From: Rutidosis leptorrhynchoides
Taxonomy: Eukaryota; Streptophyta; Magnoliopsida; Asterales; Asteraceae
Reading direction: 5' to 3'
Length of the DNA: 64,000 nt
Assembly: GCF_046630445.1 (NCBI RefSeq)
Contig: NC_092333.1
Location: 357,277,001-357,341,000 of the forward strand
This document shows positions 11,710 through 23,065 of the stretch, in pieces. Position 1 is the first letter of the stretch; every line of letters begins with the position of its first letter. The notes beneath the pieces are model-generated. The model ran no database searches, was not told where the DNA came from, and saw only the letters and a list, made by a program, of their open reading frames with translations. Position numbers and translations under genes: made by a program.

Positions 11710-13548
11710 TGATGATGTAGCGTGAGGGTACGAAATAGTATTATTTTTAATACAAAATACTACAAAATATGACACAAGTTTTAATTATTTATAGAGTGGG
11801 ATATACCTAAATCTTGCTACAACACTATAGGCAGTGTACCTAATCGTAGAGTAGTGTAGTTTTTAGTAAGTCCGGTTCGTTCCACAGGGAGCTGGTGATA
11901 CTTACTATATTTTTAACAACTATATTTATACAAAATATATATAATTATATAAGTAGTAATATTATTATAAAAGGGGGGTTTTACCGTTTAATGACCGGTT
12001 TGTCGATTCTATATTTTAAGCGCAAAGATAAATGACGATAATTAAAGTGCGTAAAATAATGACAATAAATAAAATGACAGTAAATAAAATTGCGAGTAAT
12101 AAAATGACAGTAAATAAAGATACGATGAGAAATATAATAAAAGAATTATGCTTATTTAAACTTCCGTAATCATGATGTTTGACGTGTTGATTTTAATTTA
12201 TTACCATGGGTTAATTGTCCTTTGTCCTGGTTTATTTGATACGTCTATCTGGTTTTTGTCCATAATAGTCCATCGGTCATAAATATAAAGTGCGAGTATC
12301 CTCGTCAAATTACCCTTATACCCGAAGTCAAATATTCCAACTGATTAAGGATTTAAACTGTGATGCAGTTATCACTTCTGTCAACAATTACACCAGTTAT
12401 CAATGTATGTAATCCACCACTGTTTTAATTAGTTTATGAATATTAATTCATCCACTTGATCAGAATGAATAATCAATTACCCAACCCAATTGATTAATTA
12501 AATGATTATAACAGATTCCATATGAACGTCACTAAATAGGACAACCATAATCATTATTAATTATTAGGTTAATTAATTTGAAGATAGGTTCGACAGACTC
12601 CAATGAGTTGTCACTCAATTAGACAATACCCCCCATCTATTAATAGTCAATAATCCAATTTCCACAAGTGTCGGTCTTTTGCCCAAACCTTAATTATGGT
12701 CCAAAGTTCAATAACCCAATTTTAGTAATTAGCCCAACATCATGAGTACTTCATTTTAAATAAGCATAATAACGACTTAGCTACGAGACATTAATGTAAA
12801 AAGGTTGAACATAACTTACAATGATTAAAAATAGCGTAGCGTTACACGGACAGAATTTCGACTTACACACTCAAACGATCTCTATCATAAATCTTATTAT
12901 TATCATAATTTAAAATTAAAATTAAGATTATTGTTATATCTGATTACATTAACATTATGATAGAGAATTATAAATATAGATATTGATATTTGATATAGAA
13001 AAGTAAGAAAAAGATAGAAAAAAATGATCCAAAAAAAAGTCTCCTCAAATTGATCGTAAATCATCGCTTTTATAGCGAAATTAGAATTGAAATTTTCATT
13101 TACGACCCCTGAACTATGCTCAATTAACAACTTTTTATTATTTAATATTATTCTTATTATGAATTATTTAAATATTATATTTTATTCTTGTGCATAGTTG
13201 ACTCGTAATTTTTACACCGTTGCGTCGAGCGCTGAAAGTTGGTTCATGCCTCGGTTCCGGATTTTCGAACGCCCTTTCGTACAATTTTATATCGTGTACT
13301 TTGCGTTTTGTAACTTGTACTCTTGTCATTTTTAGACGTTCTTCATCAATAATTTGAACCTTTTTGATTGTATCTTGTACTTTTGAGCTTTTTGGACCTT
13401 TGCGTCTTCAAATCTTCGTTTTCGCCTTTTGTCTTCGCACTTATTTAAAATAAACGAATATTACTCGAAAATGGAACAATTGCAACTAAAATCTTGTCTT
13501 TCTTGGGGGATTTTGCTATGAAATATATGTTCCTTTTTAGCCTTATCA
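11710..13548 (-). mobile_element. Solo Athila LTR, inverted, inside the Athila RT gene
   Basis: Read on the - strand, this 1839-bp sequence matches the Athila LTRs along its length (for example the blocks around 6690-6780 and 13180-13440). On the + strand it starts tgatgatg and ends ttatca, and is flanked by the duplication cccac (11705-11709 and 13549-13553). There is no PBS, PPT or internal region, so it is a solo LTR of the same or a sister family. A TATA-like tataaaag is seen on the - strand near 13066-13073. The (TA)n expansion of the full LTRs is absent. Confidence 0.93.
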
Positions 13549-13553
13549 CCCAC

Positions 13554-14555
13554 CAATGTTAGAGGAGTTAGGAGTTTTCTAGGGCATGCCGGTTTTTACC
13601 AACGTTTCATAAAATACTTTTCTAAAATTACCACTCCTATGAATAAACTCCTTGAAAAAGATGCTCCATTCATCTTTTCAGATGAATGCATCAAATCTTT
13701 TAATATTCTTAAAGAAAAACTCACTAATGCGCCGATCATGATAACTTCAAATTGGAATCTACCATTTAAACTCATGTGTGATGCAAGTGATTTGCAATGG
13801 GAGCCGTTTTAGGTCAAAGAATTGAAAAACGATTTCAACATATTTATTACGCTAGTAAGACGTTAGAAGGAGCACAAACGAATTACACAACCACTGAAAA
13901 AGAACTCCTTGCTATTGTCTTTGCTTTTGACAAATTTCGTTCATATCTCGTTCTAGCTAAAATGGTGGTCTATACTGATCATTCTGCTCTTAGATACCTA
14001 TTTTCAAAACAAGATGCCAAACCACGATTAATCCCTTGGATTCTACTCTTACAAGAGTTCGATATTGAAATCCGAGACAAAAAGGGAGCAGAAAATCACG
14101 CCGCTGATCATCTTTCTCGTCTTGAAAATTCTGAATTAGAAGTTCTAAATGAATCCGCTATACAAGATAACTTTCCTGATGAATATCTATTGAAGATCGA
14201 TTATAATGAAATTCCATGGTTTGCAGACTTTGCAAACTACTTAGTATGTAGATTCCTTGAAAAAGGGTTGTCGTACCAAAAACGAAAGAAATTCTTTAGT
14301 GCTATAAAACACTATTTTTGGGAAGATCTACATTTGTTTAAGAGATATCCCGATCGAATAATACGCCGATGTGTATTCGGAGATGAAGCTAGTCAAATCT
14401 TAAACCATTGTCTCACAGGACCAATAGGAGGGCATTATGGGCCTCAACTCACAGCAAGAAAAGTTTACGACGTGGATTCTATTGGCCTACAATTTTCAAA
14501 GACGCACACCTTCTTTGTAAATTCTGTGATGCATGTCAAAGGGCCAGAAAAATAA
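13554..14555 (+). pseudogene. Athila RT C-terminus, RNase H and start of integrase
   Basis: Coding resumes in register with 11709 once the solo LTR and one TSD copy are removed (FLGHAGFYQRF, the connection after the RT palm). RNase H follows with [30 protein letters not shown] and the end motif [10 protein letters not shown]. It degrades RNA in the RNA-DNA hybrid. A 1-bp loss near 13791 shifts the frame in the MCDASD region. The final part holds the start of the integrase zinc-binding region ([15 protein letters not shown]), where a further frameshift at about 14460 leads into the next feature. Confidence 0.9.
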
Positions 14556-16491
14556 GTCAACGTGATGAAATGCCACAAAAAATATCATTCAAGTATGTGA
14601 AGTATTTGACGTTTGGGGTATTGACTTTATGGATCCATTTCCAAAATCTCATAATAATCTCTACATTCTCGTTGCCATTGATTATGTATCTAAATGGGTG
14701 GAAGTACAAGCTCTCCCAACTAACGATGCACGAGTTGTAGTCAACTTCTTAAAATGTCTTTTTACTTGGTTCGGAACACCGAAAGCTTTAATAAGTGATC
14801 GGGGTACTCATTTTTGTAATAATCAACTTGAGAAAGTTCTCAAAAGATATGGAGTAACTAATAAAATCTCAACCGCTTATCATCCACAAACAAGTGGACA
14901 AGTTGAAAGTACCAACCGAGCATTAAAACGTATTCTTGAGAAAACTGTAGGATCAAATCCGAAGGAATGGTCCATGAAATTGGAGGATGCACTCTGGGCT
15001 TTTAGAACAGCCTACAAAACTCCAATTGGCACCACACCTTTTAAACTCGTTTACGAAAAAGCATGTCACCTTCTAGTAGAAATTGAGCACAAAGCATTTT
15101 GGGCTTTGAAGACATGTAATCTTGATTTGCATAAAGTCGGACGTTTACGATTAAGTCAACTAAACGAATTAGAAGAATTAAGACATGATGCATATGAAAA
15201 TTCGTTAATCTATAAGGAAAGAATGAAGAAATGGCATGATAAAAGAATCAGAAGTTCAAAAGAATTTAAAGAAGGAGACAGAGTTCTTCTTTTTAATTCA
15301 AGATTCAAGTTATTTCCTGGAAAATTGAAATCAAGATGGTCTGGACCATTTATAGTCAAAAGAGTTTTCCCATACGGAACAATAGAGTTAATAAATTCAA
15401 ATGGGATTGAATTTAAAGTTAATGGTCACAGAGTTAAACATTACATACATGGTCCAATGGAAGTTGACAATGAAGTTAATTATAATTTCACCACCAAAGA
15501 AAACCCTAAGAATGAAAACATAAATATGTTTTCAACGACTTATGAAAAACCAAAATTGGAAGATGGAGAAGCTTCAAATTGGAGTGATGAAGAAGAATTT
15601 CTATATAAACCTCCCATTCCAAGAAACGAAGAAAAATATGAACAAGAAGTTCAAGTAGAAGTGGACGAACCAAGAAAAGATCACCCGGAAAAGGTTAACA
15701 AACTAACTCCACCTACTAAAGTGGGAGACCCAGGTGAATTTATCATTTCTTGCTTGCTTAATGATGGTGCTATGTATAATAGGCTCACAGATTTAGGAGC
15801 AAGTGCGAATGTTATGCCTCTTTCTTTATACAAAAGATTAGGTGTGGGTAAATTAAGACCAACCAGCATAGATGTTCAATCATTTAATCTAACCATTAAA
15901 CACCCGGTTAGAATAGCCAACAATTTACTTATTAAAGTGGGAAGTTTGACCTTTGTTGCAGATTTCATAGTTATCAATATGGAGGAAGACCTTGATATTC
16001 CTCTAATTTTAGGTCACCCATTTTTAGCAACCACTGAAGCGTTCTTTGATGTAAGAGAAGGTAGAATGACACTTAGGGATGGTGAAAAATCGGTCACCTT
16101 TGTGAATCGAAAGTTTAAATCTCCACCAATCAAAACTGTTGAACCAATAAAAATGCCTAAGTGTGGGAAAGATGAAGAAACACCTAATGATGACCTGATA
16201 ACAAAGAACCCCGTTGTTGATACAAAATTAGATGAACCCGTTTTTAACAGTTCAACGAAGAAACTTTATAAATGGATTCAAGATGCTAGGATTAAGGGGA
16301 ACTTTAAGTTATGTAACCGATTAGTATCTAATTTGTCGCCTAAAGAAAAGGCGATGTTAATTGAATTTGTGAATGTTACAGAGGAAATCAACAAATGGCT
16401 TGAAGCAGAAGTCAGAGATATGAAAGTTGTTGATGGTCCAATTGAAGTTAATAGTGAAGTTAATCACAATATCGATACCACAGCTGACTAA
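14408..16491 (+). pseudogene. Athila integrase, with a retropepsin-like domain fused downstream
   Basis: Integrase inserts element DNA into the genome. The zinc-binding CX2C ([15 protein letters not shown]) is read in one frame to about 14590, then an A6 run shifts to the frame of the long 14629-16491 ORF. That ORF shows the catalytic core: GIDFM just upstream of its first ATG, ISDRGTHF (Asp codon 14797-14799) and GQVESTNR (Glu codon 14905-14907), giving the D,D(35)E spacing, all present. The C-terminal part has DRVLLFNSR and LKSRWSGPF. After residue about 280 the same ORF continues through an acidic linker into a second protease-like domain and a helical tail, ending at TAA 16489-16491. Confidence 0.92.
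15735..16130 (+). other. Second retropepsin-like domain, downstream of integrase
   Basis: Within the long integrase ORF, residues about 369-500 repeat the plan of the normal protease: a start like GEFIISCLL, the active-site-like TDLGASANVMPLSLYKRLG (Asp codon 15790-15792), then VGSLTFVADFIVINMEEDLDIPLILGHPFL and RMTLRDGEKSVTF. The upstream protease at 10140-10480 aligns motif by motif (DLGASINLMP, MEEDFRVPLILGRPFL). It is uninterrupted, unlike much of the element. It may be a duplicated protease kept for another role, or a passenger duplication; catalytic activity is unproven. Confidence 0.85.
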
Positions 16492-16504
16492 GTGTGGGGA
16501 GATT
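16489..16504 (+). other. Internal polypurine-tract-like motif after pol
   Basis: Taagtgtggggagatt directly follows the integrase ORF's stop. It resembles the Athila PPT class (aagtgtgggg) found next to the 3' LTR at 35412. It could be a central PPT used as an additional plus-strand primer. Confidence 0.5.
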
Positions 16505-16662
16505 CAAATGTTTTAAAGGATAATATAATGCTGTCTAGAGTTAGATTTTTCTGTTTTCGTGTAGTTCTCGAGAATGGAATCTGATTGGTCTTTCCCTAGC
16601 AGACCCTAAAGAACTAGTCTTCTCCCTCCATTCTGAATTTTTGTTTTTTTAGGTTTTACGAG

Positions 16663-17022
16663 ATGAAGAATTCCTTTGATTTAAACCATGGTCTACTACT
16701 ACACGCTATGATTACTAAACGTAATAATAACACTTTCCCGAGTGAACTGGTATCATTAATAAGAGGCAAAATGGACGAAGTAAGGAAAGAACTCAGGAAA
16801 AATCATCATAAGACACATTTTGGGAAAGGAAAATCAAAATCCGCAACAAAAAGAAGAGCACGACACCTTGAAAGATGTCATAAATGCGGAAAATGGTCAC
16901 ACGAAGGAAAATGTTCGAACAATCAAACACATTCCAATTCTGAATTCGTTACTTTATGCAGAGAAGGACCGTTCATATATTTAGAAGAAAAGTTATTAAA
17001 AATCGAGGTTACACTTATGTAG
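16663..17022 (+). CDS. Small post-pol zinc-knuckle protein
   Basis: A 119-residue ORF from ATG 16663, with a basic middle (HKTHFGKGKSKSATKRRARH) followed by a knuckle-like CHKCGKWSHEGKC (CX2CX4HX3C, one residue short of the classical form) and a hydrophobic end. It looks like a small nucleic-acid-binding protein. A strong 3' splice-site pattern (tttttgtttttttag, AG at 16651-16652) lies 10 bp upstream of the ATG, and a textbook donor (atag|gtaagtatg, intron start 17095) lies 72 bp after the stop, so it may be an exon of a spliced element transcript. Small basic ORFs after pol exist in Athila relatives; this one's function is unknown. Confidence 0.6.
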   Translation: MKNSFDLNHGLLLHAMITKRNNNTFPSELVSLIRGKMDEVRKELRKNHHKTHFGKGKSKSATKRRARHLERCHKCGKWSHEGKCSNNQTHSNSEFVTLCREGPFIYLEEKLLKIEVTLM

Positions 17023-17094
17023 CAATGGAAAACCAAATCGAACAACTCTCCTATGAGTCGACTAAAGCAGGTCTCTGAGAATTTTATCTCATAG

Positions 17095-18121
17095 GTAAGT
17101 ATGTACAGTTTTTATTTTATTTTTATTTATTGCTTTTAACTTTTTGATAATAAACGTTGAATCGTTCGCTATAAAGTATTAAATTGATATTCAATAAAAT
17201 TAGGTATAATAAACCGAAATTATTAATATCAGAAAAAAATTTAATGCATCACTGCGAAAGTTACCATTTATTCATAAAGTATAAATATCTTTAATCAATT
17301 AATTTAAAATATTTTAGAAATTCGTCAGGAGTAAAACTAGGTAATATAGCTGAAATTACTTTACCCAAAAGAGGGACGTATATTTTTGTAAATATTTGAT
17401 TGATTAAAGTGGGATAAAAAACCAAAAAGATTTTTATTTTTATTTTTACTTTGTTTTTTTAAAATTAATATATAACTATATTATTTTCAAATGTAAAATT
17501 GTAAAATTAATGTATATAAATATTATTAATATTTATATGAAATTTTATGCATTTTAAATTTAAGTTTGGTGTGAATTTAAAAACAAAAATTTAATTTATT
17601 TCATTAAGTTAAAAAAAATGATTTTTAAAATTCATCGTGAGTTGAAGACTAGGTCATTGAACCGAAATTACTTTACCCGAGGGCGGGGCGAGAAATTTTG
17701 TTATCTTTATTTTTAATCTTGTTGATTTAAAGTATGCCAAAAACATTAAAAAAAACCAAAAATCTTTGCTTTTAAAACAATCGCTTTAAAATGACAAATT
17801 TTAAAATTTTGTCGAGGGATGAACTAGTTAAACGTACCGAAACGACCTCAACCCAAAGAAAGGAACAAAATTTTAAAAATTACTTCATTAATTATTTTAT
17901 TAATAAAGGTTTTTATAATATTAAAAAAAAGACAACCGCGATCGCGGAGCTTGGAGGGTAAATAGCACCGCGGTCGCGGAGCATCAAGAATCCAGACCAG
18001 TTTAACTGGTTGACTGACCAGTCTCCACACACACATACACAATTTTCTGCGAAAAAACACCCAAAAACTCTTCCAAAATTCGCGATTTTACACCATTTTT
18101 CATCAAATTTTTCATAAAATC
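17095..18121 (+). other. A/T-rich spacer between post-pol ORFs, with GC-rich gcggagc words
   Basis: No credible ORF. It is mostly A/T-rich, with two GC-rich near-palindromes at 17937-17950 (ccgcgatcgcggag) and 17970-17984 (ccgcggtcgcggagc). These resemble the gcggagc words in the LTR and leader. It may be an intron if the donor at 17095 is used. Confidence 0.6.
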
Positions 18122-18163
18122 ATGATGAGAAGAATCTTACCAAGAAGTTTTTCAAGAAGAACG
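18122..18163 (+). other. Candidate first coding exon of the ATHILA-family ORF
   Basis: Two adjacent ATGs open a 14-codon basic stretch (MMRRILPRSFSRRT) that ends at a donor-like acg|gtaaat (intron start 18164). A good acceptor (tgtgttttgcag, AG at 18801-18802) begins the ATHILA ORF in the same phase. The downstream ORF has no ATG near its start, so this or another upstream exon probably supplies it. Inferred, not proven. Confidence 0.45.
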
Positions 18164-18802
18164 GTAAATTTCTACATTCAAAAACTCTTTAATTCGGATT
18201 TAAAGTGTTCTTGAGCATATTTTAACCTAATTTTATTTTGATGAATTCTAGCCTAATTGTGCTTAAATTGTTTGTATATTATGCTTGTATAACCTAGATT
18301 GATGTTATTTAACATGATTAGAAGCCTTAAACTTCAAATTTTTAACAATCTAGGGTTTGTATTCTTGAGCAAAATTGGGGCTTTTTGATATAAACGGGTT
18401 ATGGCTGAATTTTGTTGTTAGTTCATGCTTAATTAAGTAGTGTAACATGTTTAGGTTGCTAAATGATCAAAACTTTGATCCTAAACATGATTTTTGAGCA
18501 TTAAAGTGGACTTTTTAAGTCTAAAATACATGAACTTGATTAATTTGATATGAATGCCATTTGAAACTTGTTTAATTGCCAGTAATGGTTATTTTGACAT
18601 GTTATTTGAGTAGAATGCTTATGAACATTGTATACATTTTCATATATGTTTATTTGTAAAAGTGTAGAATTGTTAATATTATGAAAAATGCGTTTAAGTT
18701 TAATATTGTTCAAACATGTCATTATGATTATTTTAATTTATGATTTTGCTAACACTAATGCATATTTGGATGCACAAAAATTGTGTTTAATGTGTTTTGC
18801 AG

Positions 18803-19775
18803 ACTGAAAAGGGTGAATCTTCATCTGCTTCCCAGGCTCACAATGCTCCTCCTGAGAATGCAGACGAACAGGAGATTAACGACCAATACAGACAAAATCT
18901 ACCGCATCAATTTATTTCATATTCAAATATACACGAGGCAGATTTACACCATAATTTAAGATTTGACAGACATTGGATAGATTATCCAAAATATCAGAGG
19001 AACTTACACATTCTTCAGTCAAAGGATGTTGAAGTACCCAGGGTGATAGATTGGGAACCGTTAGAAACAGTGGAATTAGCAGAACGAATCAGGGCATTAC
19101 TTTACCAAAGGTATGGTAATTCTACTTTTAATGATTGGGAACATTTATTCACTATACGTAGGCCTGTATATAGGAAATGGTGTGTGGAATTATTAAGTAC
19201 AGTTGAAATAAATGATCAGGTAGCTAGTTTAACCGATCAAAGTTTTATTAGATTTTTGTTAGGAGGTGTGATGCGCCATATGTCTCTATTAGATATGGCT
19301 CGGGCCTTGTGTATATATACGCCTGAGGAATTAGTATCTAATGATTGTCAAAGGTTGATAATTAATGGTAGAAGGGTTGATGAAAAATTTGATATGAATG
19401 GAATATGGAGTAGAATGACTAGCCATAACCAATTTCGTGGGGGATCTTACTCTTATACTGATATTACTAGAGCTGAGCTAAGAGTGATCCATAGGTTTTT
19501 AGTAAACTTGATTACACAACGAGGTAGGAATAAAGAAAAGGTAAATGAAAATGATCTATTTTACCTCATGTGTATTCGAGACCCACAGAGCGTTATGAAC
19601 ATACCTTATTGTGTGGGTTATTACTTATCGGTAACGGTAAGGGGAATGCGAAATAATAGTATAATAGGAGGTTGAATTTTCATTACTTTAATTGCTAAGT
19701 ATCTCAATGTGGTTAGAAGTCAGGGGGGATTATTAGTTGCAGTACCAGAACCCCGTGATAGAATTGATTAACGCG
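18803..19775 (+). pseudogene. ATHILA-family (env-position) protein, first part
   Basis: The frame opens after a TAA at 18788-18790 and contains only TTG near its start, exactly at a splice-acceptor site. About 290 residues run to TGA 19673-19675 and then continue in frame to TAA 19768-19770. The sequence (NDWEHLFTIRRPVYRKWCVELLSTVEI, read as two pieces, then TDQSFIRFLLGGVMRHMSLLDMA) has the pattern of the ATHILA ORF-1 family (Pfam PF03078) found after pol in many Athila elements. It sits where env would be in a retrovirus; no signal peptide or membrane segment is obvious. It is broken at 19780 by E2 and resumes at 32891. Confidence 0.75.
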
Positions 19776-19780
19776 TGTAT

Positions 19781-22700
19781 TGAAATGTCCCGTTCTTATT
19801 GATTAAAAACGTTCCATATTAATTGATTTCGTTGCGAGGTTTTGACCTCTATATGAGACGTTTTTCAAAGACTGCATTCATTTTAAAACAAACCATAACC
19901 TTTATTTCATCAATAAAGGTTTAAAAAGCTTTACGTAGATTATCAAATAATGATAATCTAAAATATCCTGTTTACACATGACCATTACATAATGGTTTAC
20001 AATACAAATATGTTACAACAAAATAAGTTTCTTGAATGCAGTTTTTACACAATATCATACAAGCATGGACTCCAAATCTCGTCTTTATTTAAATATGCGA
20101 CAGCGGAAGCTCTTAATAATCACCTGAGAATAAACATGCTTAAAACGTCAACAAAAATGTTGGTGAGTTATAGGTTTAACCTATATATATCAAATCATAA
20201 TAATAGACCACAAGATTTCATATTTCATTACACATCCCATATATAGAGATAAAAATCATTCATATGGTGAACACCTGGTAACCGACATTAACAAGATGCA
20301 TATTTAAGAATATCCCCATCATTCCGGGACACCCTTCGGATATGATATAAATTTCGAAGTACTAAAGCATCCGGTACTTTGGATGAGGTTTGTTAGGCCC
20401 AATAGATCTATCTTTAGGATTCGCGTCAATTAGGGTGTCTGTTCCCTAATTCTTAGATTACCAGACTTAATAAAAAGGGGCATATTCGATTTCGATAATT
20501 CAACCATAGAATGTAGTTTCACGTACTTGTGTCTATTTTGTAAATCATTTATAAAACCTGCATGTATTCTCATCCCAAAAATATTAGATTTTAAAAGTGG
20601 GACTATAACTCACTTTCACATATTTTTACTTCGTCGGGAAGTAAGACTTGGCCACTGGTTGATTCACGAACCTATAACAATATATACATATATATCAAAG
20701 TATGTTCAAAATATATTTACAACACTTTTAATATATTTTGATGTTTTAAGTTTATTAAGTCAGCTGTCCTCGTTAGTAACCTACAACTAGTTGTCCACAG
20801 TTAGATGTACAGAAATAAATCGATAAATATTATCTTGAATCAATCCACGACCCAGTGTATACGTATCTCAATATTGATCACAACTCAAACTATACATATT
20901 TTGGAATCAACCTCAACCCTGTATAGCTAACTCCAACATTCACATATAGAGTGTCTATGGTTGTTCCGAAATATATATAGATGTGTCGACATGATAGGTC
21001 AAAACATTGTATACGTGTCTATGGTATCTCAAGATTACATAATATACAATACAAGTTGATTAAGTTATGGTTGGAATAGATTTGTTACCAATTTTCACGT
21101 AGCTAAAATGAGAAAAATTATCCAATCTTGTTTTACCCATAACTTCTTCATTTTAAATCCGTTTTGAGTGAATCAAATTGCTATGGTTTCATATTGAACT
21201 ATATTTTATGAATCTAAACAGAAAAAGTATAGGTTTTTAGTCAGAAAAATAAGTTACAAGTCGTTTTTGTAAAGGTAGTCATTTCAGTCGAAAGAACGAC
21301 ATCTAGATGACCATTTTAGAAAACATACTTCCACTTTGAGTTTAACCATAATTTTTGGATATAGTTTCATGTTCATAATAAAAATCATTTTCTCAGAATA
21401 ACAACTTTTAAATCAAAGTTTATCAGAGTTTTTAATTAACTAACCCAAAACAGCCCGCGGTGTTACTACGACGGCGTAAATCCGGTTTTACGGTGTTTTT
21501 CGTGTTTCCAGGTTTTAAATCATTAAGTTAGCATATCATATAGATATAGAACATGTGTTTAGTTAATTTTAAAAGTCAAGTTAGAAGGATTAACTTTTGT
21601 TTGCGAACAGGTTTAGAATTAACTAAACTATGTTCTAGTGATTACGAGTTTAAACCTTCGAATAAGATAGTTTTATATATATGAATTGAATGATGTTATG
21701 AACATCATTACTACCTCAAGTTTAGTAGGTAAACCTACTGGAAGTGACAAGAAATGATCTAGCTTCAAAGGATCTTGGATGGCTTGAAAGTTCTTGAAGT
21801 AGGATCATGACACAAAAACAAGTTCAAGTAAGATTTTTACTCGAATTAAGATAGTTTATAGTTATAGAAATTGAATCAAAGTTTGAATATGAATATTACC
21901 TTGAATAAGAAAGATAACCTACTGTATGTAACAAAGGTTTCTTGATCTTAGATGATTACTTGGAATGGATTAGAAAGCTTGGAAGTAAATTAGTAAACTT
22001 AAAGGGATTTTTGAAGTGTTCTTGAAGTGTTCTTCCTATGATGATTATAGCTTGATTCTTGAAGTGATTTTTGATGAAGATGATGATTAACTACTGGAAA
22101 AATACGTTCATAATAGTGTGTGTGTGTTGAGAGAGAATTAGAAAGAGAATTGGAAGTTAAATGAAGTGAATGATGAGTGGTAATTGGTGAGTGGTGAGTG
22201 GGGTTAAAAGGAGTTCTAGTTAGTTGACTAGCTCATGGTAGAAGTTAAAATTGATTAGTCATACATGACATAATCAAGAGTGGAATCCCATGCTAGTTTC
22301 TATTGGTATATACCCATAGTAAGTACGTTTTGAAGCTGTGTATAATACGGGTAAGAATACGACTAGAATTCTTGATGAAAGAAAAGAATGGGAAAGTAAC
22401 TGTAACCATTTTCGTTAAGTATGAGTGTTTTGATATATGTCTTGAAGTCTTCCAAAAGTATTTTAATACATCTAAATACACTACATGTATATACATTTTA
22501 ACTGAGTCGTTAAGTCATCGTTAGTCGTTATATGTAAGTGTTGTTTTCAAACCTTTAAGTTAACGATCTCAATTAATGTTGTTAACCCATTGTTTATTAT
22601 ATCTAATGAGATGTTAAATTATTATATTATCATGATATTATGATATATTAATATATCTTAATATGATATATATACATTTAAATGTCGTTACAACGATAAT

Positions 22701-23030
22701 CGTTACATATATGTCTCGTTTCGAAATCCTTAAGTTAGTAGTCTTGTTTATATGTATATAACTCATTGTTAATATACTTATGGAGATACTTACTTATCAT
22801 AATCTCATGTTAACCATATGTATATCCATATATATATCGTCATGTCGTTTTTACAAGTTTTAACGTTCGTGAATCGCCGGTCAACTTGGGTAGTCAATTG
22901 TCTATATGAAACATATTTCAATTAATCAAGTCTTAACAAGTTTGATTGCTTAACATGTTGGAAACATTTAATCATGTAAATATCAATCTCAATTAATATA
23001 TATAAACATGGAAAAGTTCGGGTCACTACA
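19781..23030 (-). repeat. E2 3' LTR (left copy)
   Basis: In sense orientation it begins TGTAGTGACCCG (at 23030) and ends GGGACATTTCA (at 19781). The PPT-like sequence on the - strand (aacgggtaggtat, about 23031-23043) adjoins it inside the element. It holds the conserved LTR hairpin module at 20121-20165. Short ORFs in it recur identically in the right LTR simply because LTRs are copies; they are not genes. Confidence 0.95.
20121..20165 (-). promoter_or_regulatory. Conserved LTR hairpin module (E2 left LTR)
   Basis: In sense orientation: ctcac, then CAACA-TTTT-TGTTG (stem 20149-20153 with 20158-20162), then aagcatgtttattctcagg. A ttccgctg block follows about 30 nt later (near 20100-20107). 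Related modules occur in three other LTR families in this window, with compensating base changes in the stem. Confidence 0.6.
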
Positions 23031-23065
23031 ATACCTACCCGTTAAATAAATTTCGTCCCGAAATT

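Noticed and set aside
19992..20790. Short open frames in E2's left LTR that recur at 29847-30645 in the right LTR
   Set aside because: They are conserved only because the two LTRs are copies of each other; they have no family features and lie opposite to the element's sense.
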